Assembly (NCBI GenBank): GCA_027619975.1
Contig: JAQCGX010000002.1
Coordinates: forward strand, 1 to 64,000
From: Nitrospinota bacterium
GTDB lineage: Bacteria > Nitrospinota > Nitrospinia > Nitrospinales > VA-1
Length of the DNA: 64,000 nt
Reading direction: 5' to 3'
Under the pieces are notes generated by a model. That model ran no database searches. It had not been told where the DNA came from and was given only the letters and a program-made list of their open reading frames with translations. The translations under genes and the position numbers were made by a program. Positions 34,812 to 43,715 of the stretch are shown here, in pieces (position 1 is the first letter of the stretch; the number at the start of each line of letters is the position of its first letter).

Positions 34812-35039
34812 ATGCAGGATTTAAGGATAAAAGTTATGGGAATGAGCTGCAATCATTGCGTTCAAACCATTGAGAAAGCGGTTGGAGAAATTTCAGGGGT
34901 TCAGCAAGTGAATGTGGATTTAGATAAGAAAGAAGTAACCGTAGCTATTGACGAGAATCAAACCAAATTGGAAACCATAACCTCGAAAATTATGGAAGTG
35001 GGTTTTGAGGTCGTTGAAGAAAAGAGAAGTCCTGAATAG
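34812..35039 (+). CDS. copZ: Heavy-metal-associated (CopZ-like) chaperone
   Basis: 75 residues from the ATG preceded by AAGGAGGG with eight-base spacing; a TTG at 34785 falls inside the upstream dyad and is unlikely. The ferredoxin-like HMA fold carries GMSCNHC with metal-binding Cys13 and Cys16, then GVQQVNVDLDKKEVTVAID and VGFEVVE. CopZ passes Cu(I) to P-type ATPases or the CueR/CopY regulators, but no ATPase is near. Mercury or zinc binding cannot be excluded from sequence. Confidence 0.85.
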   Translation: MQDLRIKVMGMSCNHCVQTIEKAVGEISGVQQVNVDLDKKEVTVAIDENQTKLETITSKIMEVGFEVVEEKRSPE

Positions 35040-35044
35040 AAGAA

Positions 35045-36229
35045 TCAGGAGGCGAGTCGTCCAATTTTTACCTTGAGAGTTCTTTCCGTTCCGTTGCGAA
35101 TCACTTTGATGGGAACAGTTTTGCCTATTTGCGTGTCGGCTACCATTTGCTGAAGTTTTGATGAACCGGAAACATTGACTCCATTGAATTGAACAATGAT
35201 ATCGCCTCTTACAATGCCTCCGCTTGCAGCTGGAGTACTTTTGTCCACGCTGTTCACCAATACCCCGGCTTTAGTGTGCTTGAGGTTAAATGATAACGCC
35301 AGGTCAGGGGTCAGGGATTGAATACCGATTCCAAGCCAACCCCGCGTCACTTCGCCTTTTTCAATGAGCTGAGAGGCAACATTCATTGCCATTTCTATGG
35401 GAATGGCAAAACCAACGCCTGACCCAATTTCCGCGACGGCGGTGTTGATACCTATGACTTCCCCCTTTAGGTTGATCAAGGGACCCCCGCTGTTTCCAGG
35501 GTTGATGGATGCATCAGTCTGGATAAAGTTTTCATAAGTGGTGATGCCAAGGTTGGACCTCCCCTTGCCGCTGATCACGCCAACGGTTACCGTTCCCTCA
35601 AGGCCATAGGGATTGCCAACAGCCATCACCCATTCGCCCACACCCAAATCGTTGGACTGCCCGAAAGCCGGGTAGGGCAGGCTCCTAAAGGTAGAAATTT
35701 TTAATACTGCCAGATCTGTCAAAGGATCGCTTCCCACCAGCTTTGCCGTATGATCCGAGCCATGGGGGAGCCTCACTAGAAAATTTGAAATATCTTTAAC
35801 AACATGGTAGTTGGTTAAAATATAACCTTTAGAATTAAGAAACACACCGGACCCAACGTTTTCCATGCGAAATTTTTTTTTGGAAAGAGAATTTGTCATC
35901 CAATTTTTAAAAGAATAAAACCAGGGAATGGAAGGGGAGGGCTGAGAGTCTGGCAACGAAGCCTGTTGAATACTCTCCGTAATTTTATTAATACTGACAA
36001 CGGTAGGCTTAATTTTTTTGGCATTGGCTATAAACGCCGCTTGCAACTCCAGGATATCCTTAAAATCCTGCCGTCCAGAAAATTCATTATCAGCGGTCCT
36101 GGCAATATTTGGTAAGCCCATATCAAAATATGGAAGCCGGTTGAGCAACAGATGGGTTCCCATAAATACCAGAGCAATGACCAATAGGGTTCTTAAGGGA
36201 AATTTATACTTGCGGAATCGCTCAACCAT
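35045..36229 (-). CDS. HtrA/DegQ-type periplasmic serine protease
   Basis: 394 residues from the ATG at 36229, which has AGGGGA upstream and lies eight bases inside the end of ubiE. An N-terminal anchor (about 10-30) is followed by a trypsin-like domain with the catalytic triad His142 (TNYHVVKD), Asp172 (LTDLAVLKI) and Ser247 (NPGNSGGPL), and a single C-terminal PDZ domain (about 300-390). One PDZ and a membrane anchor fit DegS/HhoA-like members better than DegP. It may take part in envelope stress sensing. Confidence 0.92.
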   Translation of the reverse strand: MVERFRKYKFPLRTLLVIALVFMGTHLLLNRLPYFDMGLPNIARTADNEFSGRQDFKDILELQAAFIANAKKIKPTVVSINKITESIQQASLPDSQPSPSIPWFYSFKNWMTNSLSKKKFRMENVGSGVFLNSKGYILTNYHVVKDISNFLVRLPHGSDHTAKLVGSDPLTDLAVLKISTFRSLPYPAFGQSNDLGVGEWVMAVGNPYGLEGTVTVGVISGKGRSNLGITTYENFIQTDASINPGNSGGPLINLKGEVIGINTAVAEIGSGVGFAIPIEMAMNVASQLIEKGEVTRGWLGIGIQSLTPDLALSFNLKHTKAGVLVNSVDKSTPAASGGIVRGDIIVQFNGVNVSGSSKLQQMVADTQIGKTVPIKVIRNGTERTLKVKIGRLAS

Positions 36230-36947
36230 ATTTTTTCCCCTGATACAAAGTGACAATTCCAAAAGTCAGGTCGCTGTGAGTAACATCTTTAAAACCTGCT
36301 TTTTCCATGAGGAGAGCAAAATCAGCCCGCATAGGAAATTGTGAGACCGATTGAGGCAAATAATGATAAGCGGTATTGTGCCGTGAAAAAAATTTTCCCA
36401 CTTGCGGCAATAGAAAGTGAAAATATAATTTGTACATGGCTCCAAGAATAGCATTGCTGGGATGAGAAAATTCCAGAATAATAATTCTCCCATCATTTTT
36501 TGTGACCCGGTGCATTTCTCTCAGAGAGCGTTGTGGGTTTGCGAAATTACGGATGCCAAAAGCCGTAATAACCCCATAAAAACTATCGTCGGCAAAGGGA
36601 AGAGACTCTCCACAACCTTTTTGCAGGGGGATGGATGCTTCCAGGTTTTTTGATTTAATTTTTCGTTGGCCAAGTTCCAGCATAGGGCCACTAAAGTCAA
36701 TTCCCATCACTTTTATTTTGGATGGATGACGGGAAGCTATTTCCAAAGCAATGTCGCCTGTTCCGGTGGCGAGGTCTAAAAAACGTTCTCCCTGTTTGGG
36801 CGCGAGAAGATCCACCGCAATTTTTCTCCAATACTGGTCCCGTCCTGCACTTAGTAACCGATTGAGCAAATCATACTTTGGGGCCACAGCGCCAAACATC
36901 GACTGTATTTGGTGGGAAAATTCCGGCGTTTTTTCTAAAGTTTGCAT
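36222..36947 (-). CDS. ubiE: Ubiquinone/menaquinone C-methyltransferase UbiE/MenG
   Basis: SAM-dependent methyltransferase of quinone synthesis, 241 residues. It shows the family start APKYDLLNRLLSAGRDQYWR, motif I LDLATGTGDIALEIA, GIDFSGPMLELG, and the typical GVITAFGIRNFANPQRSLREMHRV. Its stop overlaps the htrA-like start by eight bases. Whether it acts on ubiquinone or menaquinone precursors cannot be told; other quinone genes are absent here. Confidence 0.93.
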   Translation of the reverse strand: MQTLEKTPEFSHQIQSMFGAVAPKYDLLNRLLSAGRDQYWRKIAVDLLAPKQGERFLDLATGTGDIALEIASRHPSKIKVMGIDFSGPMLELGQRKIKSKNLEASIPLQKGCGESLPFADDSFYGVITAFGIRNFANPQRSLREMHRVTKNDGRIIILEFSHPSNAILGAMYKLYFHFLLPQVGKFFSRHNTAYHYLPQSVSQFPMRADFALLMEKAGFKDVTHSDLTFGIVTLYQGKKYG

Positions 36948-37185
36948 GAATGATATTTTTAGGACGAACGCTTGGGTTAAATTAACTCATTTAAATTTTA
37001 TCATCAGAAAAAAACCTAAACAAGACGGATTATTGAAATTTGAATATTCCTGTTTATTGGTTTTCCGGTGTATCTTGGTTCCGCCTTGTTAAATATTATT
37101 TGGGCTAGTAATATTCCGTTTAGTTCCCTGAACAATCTAGAAAGCTTATTAATGTGTTTTTACAATATGATAAAAGGAAGGTCTC

Positions 37186-37734
37186 ATGAAAAAAGTATTG
37201 GTACCGCTGGCTCCGGGGTTTGAAGAAATTGAAACGGTGACGGTCGTGGATATTCTTCGTCGGGCAGGGGCCAGGGTGACGCTGGCCGGAACACAGGACG
37301 GTAGTCTTGAAGGTTCTCGTGGAATCCACCTGATTGCGGACATTCTGCTGGTAAAGGTGGACATTGATGAATTTGACTTGGTGGTCCTGCCAGGGGGCCA
37401 ACCCGGAACAACCAACCTGCAAAAAAATGAACGGGTACAAATTATGCTGGAAACCATGAACCGGAACGGTAAGTTGATTGCCGCCATATGTGCTGCTCCG
37501 CTGGTTCTGCAATCAGCTGGGATTTTGCAGGATAGAACCGCAACCAGCCATCCATCTGTCAAAGACGGGTTAAATAAAGTTAACTACTCTGAAGACCGGG
37601 TCGTGGTTGATGGCAACCTGATCACCAGCAGAGGCCCTGGTACGGCCATGGAGTTTGCCATGAAACTCGTTGAAATATTGTTTGGTAGGGATCGCATGGA
37701 AACCGTTAATAAGGGCGTCATGGCCATATTATGA
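37186..37734 (+). CDS. DJ-1/PfpI family protein
   Basis: 182 residues with a good GGAAGG site before the ATG. The fold shows in the N-terminal VLVPLAPGFEEIETVTVVDILRRAG and the nucleophile elbow AAICAAPLVL with Cys102; the partner Glu14/15 and His-like region TSHPSVKD are kept. The DJ-1 subgroup includes glyoxalase/deglycase-like, chaperone-like and ThiJ-like members. The context (alone, behind an AT-rich promoter region) does not narrow the substrate. Confidence 0.92.
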   Translation: MKKVLVPLAPGFEEIETVTVVDILRRAGARVTLAGTQDGSLEGSRGIHLIADILLVKVDIDEFDLVVLPGGQPGTTNLQKNERVQIMLETMNRNGKLIAAICAAPLVLQSAGILQDRTATSHPSVKDGLNKVNYSEDRVVVDGNLITSRGPGTAMEFAMKLVEILFGRDRMETVNKGVMAIL

Positions 37735-37883
37735 TTCTTTCGCCTTGAAGTTCTGCTTTAATCCCCTTCTATTTTCTTCCTATTTCTGACTTTTCATTAA
37801 AAAAACATAAAAATTAGAAACTTTTTAAAATTTGAAACATCGTAGGTTTAAGAAAATTCTTGCAAAATGGGAATTCCTTTAAT

Positions 37884-37911
37884 TTGAATGGGTTCCCGCG
37901 AACTATATAAG
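37884..37911 (+). promoter_or_regulatory. Possible sigma-70 promoter for the zinc-ribbon gene
   Basis: TTGAAT (37884-37889) and TATAAG (37906-37911) with a 16-base spacer, overlapped by an inverted GGGAA...TTCCC (37869-37896). The following gene starts 39 bases downstream of the -10 box. Confidence 0.4.
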
Positions 37912-37949
37912 AAAACACATTTTTTAAACTTCAGATATTAGGTGTTCAA

Positions 37950-38189
37950 ATGTACGTGAATATTTCTCGTAACAGACTTTTAATCAATAATCGGCGTCAT
38001 AACCCGATAAAACAGAAAAAAACCTCTAAAAGCGTCGCGGTTAATTGCAATCACTGCGGTGGGATCATCCGACCCGATGGCGAAATCCAGACCTGTATCA
38101 TGTGTACACGTGAATTGGGTCACCTGTGCGCCAATTGCTCTAACGTGAGCGCCCAACAATTGGCCGATATAAACAGTAAGAGCTCCTGA
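37950..38189 (+). CDS. Small zinc-ribbon protein
   Basis: 79 residues with a basic N-terminus and three CxxC pairs: CNHC (33-36), CIMC (49-52) and CANC (61-64), plus one nearby His. The spacing indicates one or two zinc ribbons. Such proteins bind nucleic acid or proteins. The ATG follows AGGTG. It faces the convergent asnB gene. No closer assignment is possible. Confidence 0.65.
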   Translation: MYVNISRNRLLINNRRHNPIKQKKTSKSVAVNCNHCGGIIRPDGEIQTCIMCTRELGHLCANCSNVSAQQLADINSKSS

Positions 38190-38253
38190 TTGCGGATTTT
38201 GCTGTTTTCAACGCAAATTATAAAGGCTGAGGGGCTAAAAGTGATTTTGGCTC

Positions 38254-40164
38254 TTAGCTTTCCAGCCTGTTTGTGGAATTTATCAGGAACCATTTTTTCA
38301 GGATATAAAGAGCCCAGGGCCGGGACCAGGTAACTTTTCCTTTTAGAAAATCTCTCCATACCGTGCTGACCGCCGCTTCTGAAATCAGGTCCGCGAGACG
38401 CGGCACAGGAGTCATCAATACAGACTCCACCTCCTGCTTCAAATCTTTACGCATCCAGCTTTCAAAGGGCAAGGTGAATCCCATTTTTTTTCTATGAATC
38501 AATTGGGAAGGAATTTTATTGGTGAGAGAACGAATCAAAAGGGATTTGACCGGGTGTCGCGCGAACTGGATGTTGGCCGGAACCGAAAACATTAATTCTA
38601 CCAGTTGATGGTCAATTAAAGGAACTCGGATTTCCAGGCCGTGCGCCATGCTCATCATGTCCACATCTCTTAGAAGGGTATTGGGCAGGTAATGGGTCAA
38701 CTCCAGAAATGAGATTTGTTTCAGAGGGTGAGCATGTTTTAAAGGTTCGATCAGAGTTTGAGTTCGATCCAGGTGTTTTTGGATTTGCCTGTCGGCTTGA
38801 TTTTTATCCACGAATAAACCTTTCACCTGATCTTCACAAAATAACGCTCGCAACAAATAGTAAATATGACTACCGGAATTTTTTCTGCTGATAAAATGAC
38901 CCAGCTTGGTATTTTGGTCCGAAGTGGGAAGGGTACGTTTAAAAAAGTTACCCATCGCTCGAGACCAGGATGAGGGAAGGGCATTTAAGAGTTTTTTCAG
39001 CCGAAGCAATTTAGGGGCGAGTCGAAACGATTCATAGCCTCCAAAAAGTTCATCACCCCCGATACCTGAAAGAGCGACCTTCCAGCCGGCTTCCCGGGCA
39101 CATTTTGAAATGAGATAGGTATTGATCCCGTCCACAGTGGGTTGATCCATGGCCCCAATAGCTTGTGAAAGGGTGGTGATGAGATGGGACTCTTTGAGTT
39201 CCAATGTATGGTGCGTGGTTGCCATCTGCTGTGCCACCAAATTCGAATACCTGGATTCATCGAATTCCTGTTCCTTAAAAATGACCGAAAGGGTTTCCAC
39301 GGGCTGATCGTTGTACTGGTCCATGAGCGAGACCACCGCGCTGGAATCAATACCACCGCTCAAAAAAGCGCCCAGAGAAACGTCACTGACCTGTCTCAGG
39401 CAGACAGATTCCTTCAGTGTGCTTGCAACTCGTTCTTCATAAGAACCTGCATTGTTACTGACAGATTGCAGAGGATCCCAATATTTTTTTCCCGTTATGG
39501 AATTGTTGCTTACAAGCAGATAATGGGCAGGGAGCAGTTCTTTTATGGATTTCCATATCGTCTCTGGTCCCGATACACTGCCAAAGGATAAGTAATTGAA
39601 CAGTCCTGTTTCACTTATGGTGGTTTCAGGAAGGCCGGTGGCCGCCAGGGCACGCACTTCCGATGCGAATAGAAAACAGTCTGGACTGGAGAAATAATAA
39701 AGCGGTTTGATTCCCAGCCGGTCTCTCGCCAGAAATAGAACTTTTAGTCGGGAATCCCAGATACCGAAAGCAAACATGCCCCTCAGTTTTTCCAGGCAAT
39801 CCACTCCCCATTCTTCATAAGCTTTTAGCAGAACTTCTGTATCGGAATTAGAATGAAAACGATAATGTTTTGCCTCAAGTTCTGATCTTAATTCCTTAAA
39901 ATTGTATATTTCGCTGTTGGTAGAGATCCAGACCGTGCGGGTATCGTTGCCCATGGGTTGATGGCCCCTGGGCGAAAGATCGATAATGGAAAGCCGTTGA
40001 TGCCCTAAATAAACCGTTGGGCCATTAGGATGTTCCAGTCGTTCTTCGCCACGGTCATCAGGACCGCGATGAACCAGATGATCCAGCATGATTCTAAGAG
40101 TTTTTTCAGGAGGGTCTGGCAGTTTGCCTTGGGTGAAATCGACTAAGCCAGCAATTCCGCACAT
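38254..40164 (-). CDS. asnB: Asparagine synthase (glutamine-hydrolysing)
   Basis: 636 residues starting at the ATG that puts the nucleophile Cys directly after Met (MCGIAGLVDF); an in-frame start six codons earlier would bury it. The class-II glutaminase domain covers about 1-210 (HRGPDDRGEE, GHQRLSIIDLS, SNSDTEVLLKAYEEWG). The synthetase domain has the PP-loop FLSGGIDSSAVV and GIGGDELFGGYE. Members of this length also amidate surface sugars or peptides. No glycan genes are next to it, so the metabolic role is the default. Confidence 0.9.
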   Translation of the reverse strand: MCGIAGLVDFTQGKLPDPPEKTLRIMLDHLVHRGPDDRGEERLEHPNGPTVYLGHQRLSIIDLSPRGHQPMGNDTRTVWISTNSEIYNFKELRSELEAKHYRFHSNSDTEVLLKAYEEWGVDCLEKLRGMFAFGIWDSRLKVLFLARDRLGIKPLYYFSSPDCFLFASEVRALAATGLPETTISETGLFNYLSFGSVSGPETIWKSIKELLPAHYLLVSNNSITGKKYWDPLQSVSNNAGSYEERVASTLKESVCLRQVSDVSLGAFLSGGIDSSAVVSLMDQYNDQPVETLSVIFKEQEFDESRYSNLVAQQMATTHHTLELKESHLITTLSQAIGAMDQPTVDGINTYLISKCAREAGWKVALSGIGGDELFGGYESFRLAPKLLRLKKLLNALPSSWSRAMGNFFKRTLPTSDQNTKLGHFISRKNSGSHIYYLLRALFCEDQVKGLFVDKNQADRQIQKHLDRTQTLIEPLKHAHPLKQISFLELTHYLPNTLLRDVDMMSMAHGLEIRVPLIDHQLVELMFSVPANIQFARHPVKSLLIRSLTNKIPSQLIHRKKMGFTLPFESWMRKDLKQEVESVLMTPVPRLADLISEAAVSTVWRDFLKGKVTWSRPWALYILKKWFLINSTNRLES

Positions 40165-40565
40165 AGTGTGTCGCCTTGGCAAAGCTTGAAGGGTGAGAAA
40201 TTTTTATTACCACAAGTTCCCATAATGCATATTATGTCAACTAAGATGGAGAGAGCTTGATTTTGATTTGTCGATCAGTCTCAGGATGATCAAACGAAGG
40301 ATGTTTATCAAGGGCATCTCTAAAAATTAGTTTTCACCGAAAATAGAATCCGTGTGCAAAAGTTTCTTAAATCAGTGGCACGGGCAACCTATCCTTAAAT
40401 TTAAGGGTGGGTCGCCTGTCCTACTAAAACAAAAGACGCTTCTTTAGAATTGGCGATTCGGTGCCGTTGTCAATTTTTGGAAGTGCCCTCAAATGAAAAT
40501 ATGAGTGCCAACAAAAGACACCCTTCCGGCAACTGAAGGTAAATGTCAGGCAGGATTCACGATGT
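40165..40565. other. Gene-free spacer with long imperfect palindrome
   Basis: 400 bases between asnB and the transketolase pair. At 40383-40416 the perfect palindrome CCTTAAATTTAAGG (40393-40406) is flanked by GGCAACC and GGGTCGCC arms that also pair. It lacks a T-run on either strand, so it looks more like an operator or a structured leader than a simple terminator. No gene is visible. Confidence 0.5.
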
Positions 40566-41501
40566 TTATTTTGGTAGAATTTCTTTAACGGCCCGGATTA
40601 TATGGGTGGATGACAGGCCATACTTTTCAAATAATTCTTCAGCCGTCCCCGTTTCAGCAAACTGATCTTTCACGGCAATTCTTTTCATCGGGACATGAAT
40701 ATTATTATCCAGAAGGACTTCTCCAACGGCATCACCCAAACCGCCAATGCGATTATGATCTTCTGCAGTGATCACCGCGCCGTGTTCTTTGGCCAGCCTT
40801 GCGACCAACTCCGCGTCGATGGGCTTGATTGTGGAAATATTTACTAATGTTGGCGAGATATTTTCCTTTTTCAATTCCTCAATTGCCTTCATCGTCTCCT
40901 GGATCATGATGCCAGTCGCAAATATGACAACATCTTTGCCCTTTTGGAGAACGTGGCCCTTGCCAATCTGAAATTTATGGGAAGAATCGTAAATGCCTTT
41001 TACTTTCGCTCTTCCAAATCGCAGGTACATGGGGCCTATGTGATTTGCGGCGGCATGCGTTGCCTGGCGGGCCTCTTCCCAGTCAGCCGGTTGAATGACA
41101 ATTATATTGGGAATAGCACGCGTGTAAGCCATGTCCACGATCATTTGCGCCGAGGGACCGTCTTCACCTACGGACATTCCAGCGTGGGTTCCCGCCAGCT
41201 TGACATTTGTGTTGGAATAGGCAACGCTCACCAGGATTTGGTCCATGGAGCGGCCTAAAAGAAAACAGGCGAATGTGGTCGCGAATGGAATTTTTCCTGT
41301 CGTGGCCAGGCCAGCGGCGGTGCAGACCATGTCCCCTTCCGCGATTCCCATATTAAAAAAACGTTCAGGGAATTGCTTTCCAAATGGTTGCGTCCGGGAA
41401 CTATCGCTCACGCCGGCATCCAAAACGACAACGTTAGGGTTTTTTTCTCCTAATTCAATAAGGGCCGCGCCATATCCGTCCCTGGTAGCTCCGTCTTTCA
41501 T
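40566..41501 (-). CDS. Transketolase, C-terminal subunit
   Basis: 311 residues holding the pyrimidine-binding and C-terminal domains of transketolase: DAGVSDSSRTQPFGKQFPERFFNMGIAEGDM, THAGMSVGEDGPSAQMIVDMAYTRAIPNI and a TIKPIDAELVARLAKEHGAVITAEDHNRIGGLG region. Split transketolases need the N-terminal partner, encoded just before it with a four-base overlap. The pair transfers two-carbon ketol groups in the pentose phosphate pathway. Confidence 0.92.
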   Translation of the reverse strand: MKDGATRDGYGAALIELGEKNPNVVVLDAGVSDSSRTQPFGKQFPERFFNMGIAEGDMVCTAAGLATTGKIPFATTFACFLLGRSMDQILVSVAYSNTNVKLAGTHAGMSVGEDGPSAQMIVDMAYTRAIPNIIVIQPADWEEARQATHAAANHIGPMYLRFGRAKVKGIYDSSHKFQIGKGHVLQKGKDVVIFATGIMIQETMKAIEELKKENISPTLVNISTIKPIDAELVARLAKEHGAVITAEDHNRIGGLGDAVGEVLLDNNIHVPMKRIAVKDQFAETGTAEELFEKYGLSSTHIIRAVKEILPK

Positions 41502-42367
41502 TGCAGCTCCTTCAATGCTTTTTCTAAATCCTCATCGGAAGGCGCAACTCCGTGCCATGCTGTTTTACCTTCCATAAAACTGACTCCTTTACCCTTTATA
41601 GTGTCCGCAATGATGACACGGGGTTTATCCGCGTGTAGCGGAAGGTTGAGAGTTTGAACGATATCCTGCATATTGTGACCATCAATTCGGTGGGTGTCCC
41701 AGCCGAAAGCCCGCCATTTGTCTTCTATAGGTTCCAGGTCTTTGAGTTCCGCAGTCACGCTATCCTGACAAACCTTGTTGTAATCGACGATGGCGATCAG
41801 GTTGTTGGTTTTAAATTTAGCCGCAGACATAGCCGCTTCCCAGATTTGCCCCTCCTGAGTTTCACCATCTCCCAGGACGACATAGACCTTGCAGTTTTTT
41901 TTATCCAGCCGGGTTCCTAGAGCAATTCCATGACCGACACTCAACCCCTGCCCCAAACTGCCGGAGGCGATTTCCACTCCGGGTGTTTTGGGATGTGCGT
42001 GCCCGGAGAGAAACAGCGGGCTGTTGATTTTTCGATAAGTTGCCAGCTCCTTTTCAGCGAAATACCCTGCCCTGGCCAGAGCAACGTAATACAAAGCCGA
42101 TGCGTGCCCCTTGCTTAAAATAAACCGATCCCGGTCCGGGTCGCGGGGATTTTCGGAATCATATTTCATGATTCCTCCAAAAAATAAAGCTGTCACGATA
42201 TCTGCGGCGGAAAGACTGCCGCCAGGATGTCCCGACCCTGCCCCATGAATGGTTATCAAACTTTTACGTCTGATTTCCAGGGCGATGTTTTTTAACTCGT
42301 TAATTGTCGGGGGTGCCGACGAGGCGCTTGTCATAGGGATGCTTTGGTGTAAAGGATTGGAAATCAA
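41498..42367 (-). CDS. Transketolase, N-terminal subunit
   Basis: 289 residues with the thiamine diphosphate domain: GSGHPGGSLSAADIVTALF, SKGHASALYYVALA, GSLGQGLSVGHGIALG and the ThDP motif GDGETQEGQIWEAAM...NN. The listed TTG has AGGA about five bases upstream, while an ATG 11 codons on has none; both remain possible. It is the first gene of the operon with the C-terminal subunit and lies behind the promoter and inverted repeat at 42374-42414. Confidence 0.92.
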   Translation of the reverse strand: MISNPLHQSIPMTSASSAPPTINELKNIALEIRRKSLITIHGAGSGHPGGSLSAADIVTALFFGGIMKYDSENPRDPDRDRFILSKGHASALYYVALARAGYFAEKELATYRKINSPLFLSGHAHPKTPGVEIASGSLGQGLSVGHGIALGTRLDKKNCKVYVVLGDGETQEGQIWEAAMSAAKFKTNNLIAIVDYNKVCQDSVTAELKDLEPIEDKWRAFGWDTHRIDGHNMQDIVQTLNLPLHADKPRVIIADTIKGKGVSFMEGKTAWHGVAPSDEDLEKALKELQ

Positions 42368-42373
42368 AATTTT

Positions 42374-42414
42374 CCTAAGACTTATATCATATTAATTTAT
42401 CTTAGGGAATCCAA
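42374..42414 (-). promoter_or_regulatory. Transketolase promoter with overlapping inverted repeat
   Basis: On the minus strand TTGGAT (-35, 42414-42409) and TATGAT (-10, 42391-42386) are 17 bases apart. An inverted repeat CCTAAGA (42374-42380)/TCTTAGG (42400-42406) is centred on the -10 box. This is an operator-like arrangement in which a bound dimer would block or remodel the promoter. The nearest regulator gene is the HTH-receiver protein directly upstream. Confidence 0.5.
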
Positions 42415-42507
42415 TTCTAATTGAGCTTTTGAACTACAAGCAGGGAATGGAATGCCTGGCGAGTGAGAGCTGAAACTTTAATCTCTTTCTGTAAGGTTAT
42501 GAGAAGA

Positions 42508-43134
42508 TCAACTCTTTCCATTGACGCCGACAAATTCGTTGCAGACATTGAGGAGGGTTTCGAAATCCACCGGTTTGGTGAAATAAATGTCAGCTCCGGC
42601 ATCCAGGATAACCTGTTCAGAGTGTCGCAGATCACCTGAAATCGTGACTATTTTTATATTTCCGGTTTTGGGATTAGATTTTAAATTTTTGCAAACTTCC
42701 ATCCCGTTGATTCCCGGAAGTGCTATGTCGAGAATAATAATGGAAGGCATGAATTGAGCCGCTTTCAAACCCGCATCCCATCCATCAAAAGCTAGCTCGA
42801 CCACGTAATTATTTTTCTCAAAAAACTTTTTCAGAAGATTAGAAAATTTCTTTTCATCATCCACAATTAAAATTTTCCGGACCGATTGCTTCTCTTCTTC
42901 CTGCTGAAGGATATCCTTGATCATGCTTATGGTGTAGCCCTTCTTTTGGAGAGCGTAAACTTTTTTACAACGCTCTTCCACCCACGCCGGATAATAACCC
43001 ACGATCCCCTTCCCTCCTGGATGGGCTTCCTTTACGGGGTCTGGGAAAAACCCGTATTTCTTCTGCCATAACCAAAGAGTTTTTCTAGTGATGGGTACAA
43101 CTTTTAAAATGTCGGCGGCTGTTACTCTGGTCAT
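42508..43134 (-). CDS. MerR-like HTH plus C-terminal receiver-domain regulator
   Basis: 208 residues in an unusual order. The N-terminal 75 residues are a MerR/winged-helix DNA-binding unit (ITRKTLWLWQKKYGFFPDPV, YYPAWVEERCKKVYALQKKGYTISMIKDIL). A receiver domain follows (about 87-205) with the acidic pocket Asp92/93, the phospho-acceptor Asp136 in IIILDIALPG, Thr/Ser in TISGD and Lys187 in TKPVD. Typical response regulators have the receiver first. No kinase is next to it. It precedes the transketolase operon on the same strand and is a candidate for binding the dyad there. Confidence 0.85.
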   Translation of the reverse strand: MTRVTAADILKVVPITRKTLWLWQKKYGFFPDPVKEAHPGGKGIVGYYPAWVEERCKKVYALQKKGYTISMIKDILQQEEEKQSVRKILIVDDEKKFSNLLKKFFEKNNYVVELAFDGWDAGLKAAQFMPSIIILDIALPGINGMEVCKNLKSNPKTGNIKIVTISGDLRHSEQVILDAGADIYFTKPVDFETLLNVCNEFVGVNGKS

Positions 43135-43715
43135 GGTATTTCCCTGAATTTCGTTAGATTAATATTGGTAAAAAGGTAACTGAATAAATCATATAAGCCC
43201 AAAGCTGGAAACGGTTTTTTCAGTAACTTCTATCAAGGGCTTTGTTGCGCAGTGATTCTTTCTATTAACTCTTCACTATAATATTACACAGTTAATGTAA
43301 CTTTACAAATATAAATTTTCAATTTTCTTTATATTTTCATTTAAAGGTGCTCAAATTAATTGAAAAATAGGACTTTATCTTAAATAAAAAATTATATACA
43401 ATAACTCACATAGATAAATTCAAACAACGAACTTTCATGGACCAGTCCCCATTTTGGTCCCTGACCAAGCTGACTTAAAAGTCTGTTTTGTCTGGATTAT
43501 ATTGCCTGTGGATTGCCCTTTACCAGGTGTGAAACACAGGTGGATGGTGGAAATAGTTGGGAGATAAATTCTCTATTATCGAAGAAAATTTCAGCCCCCT
43601 GCCCTTTTTCTTAAATTACGGCTAAGAGCAGAGTTTAAGTTTCAACAAATGTATTGCTGTTTTAATTATTTAACTAATTGGTCAATTATTTATAGATGAT
43701 GGAGATGAAAGTGCC
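43135..43715. other. Gene-free spacer upstream of the export cluster
   Basis: 580 bases, AT-rich in the first 300, separating the divergent HTH-receiver gene and the TolC operon. It contains a GGACCA (43439-43444)/TGGTCC (43455-43460) hairpin. No gene, repeat copy or known riboswitch was seen; promoters for both directions must be here. Confidence 0.5.

Noticed and set aside
42508-43134. Ordinary OmpR/NarL-type response regulator
   Set aside because: The receiver domain is C-terminal and the DNA-binding part is MerR-like and N-terminal, so the usual class name would mislead.
43135-43715. Possible gene or CRISPR-like repeats in the spacer
   Set aside because: No frame with a plausible start and no regularly spaced repeats were found.
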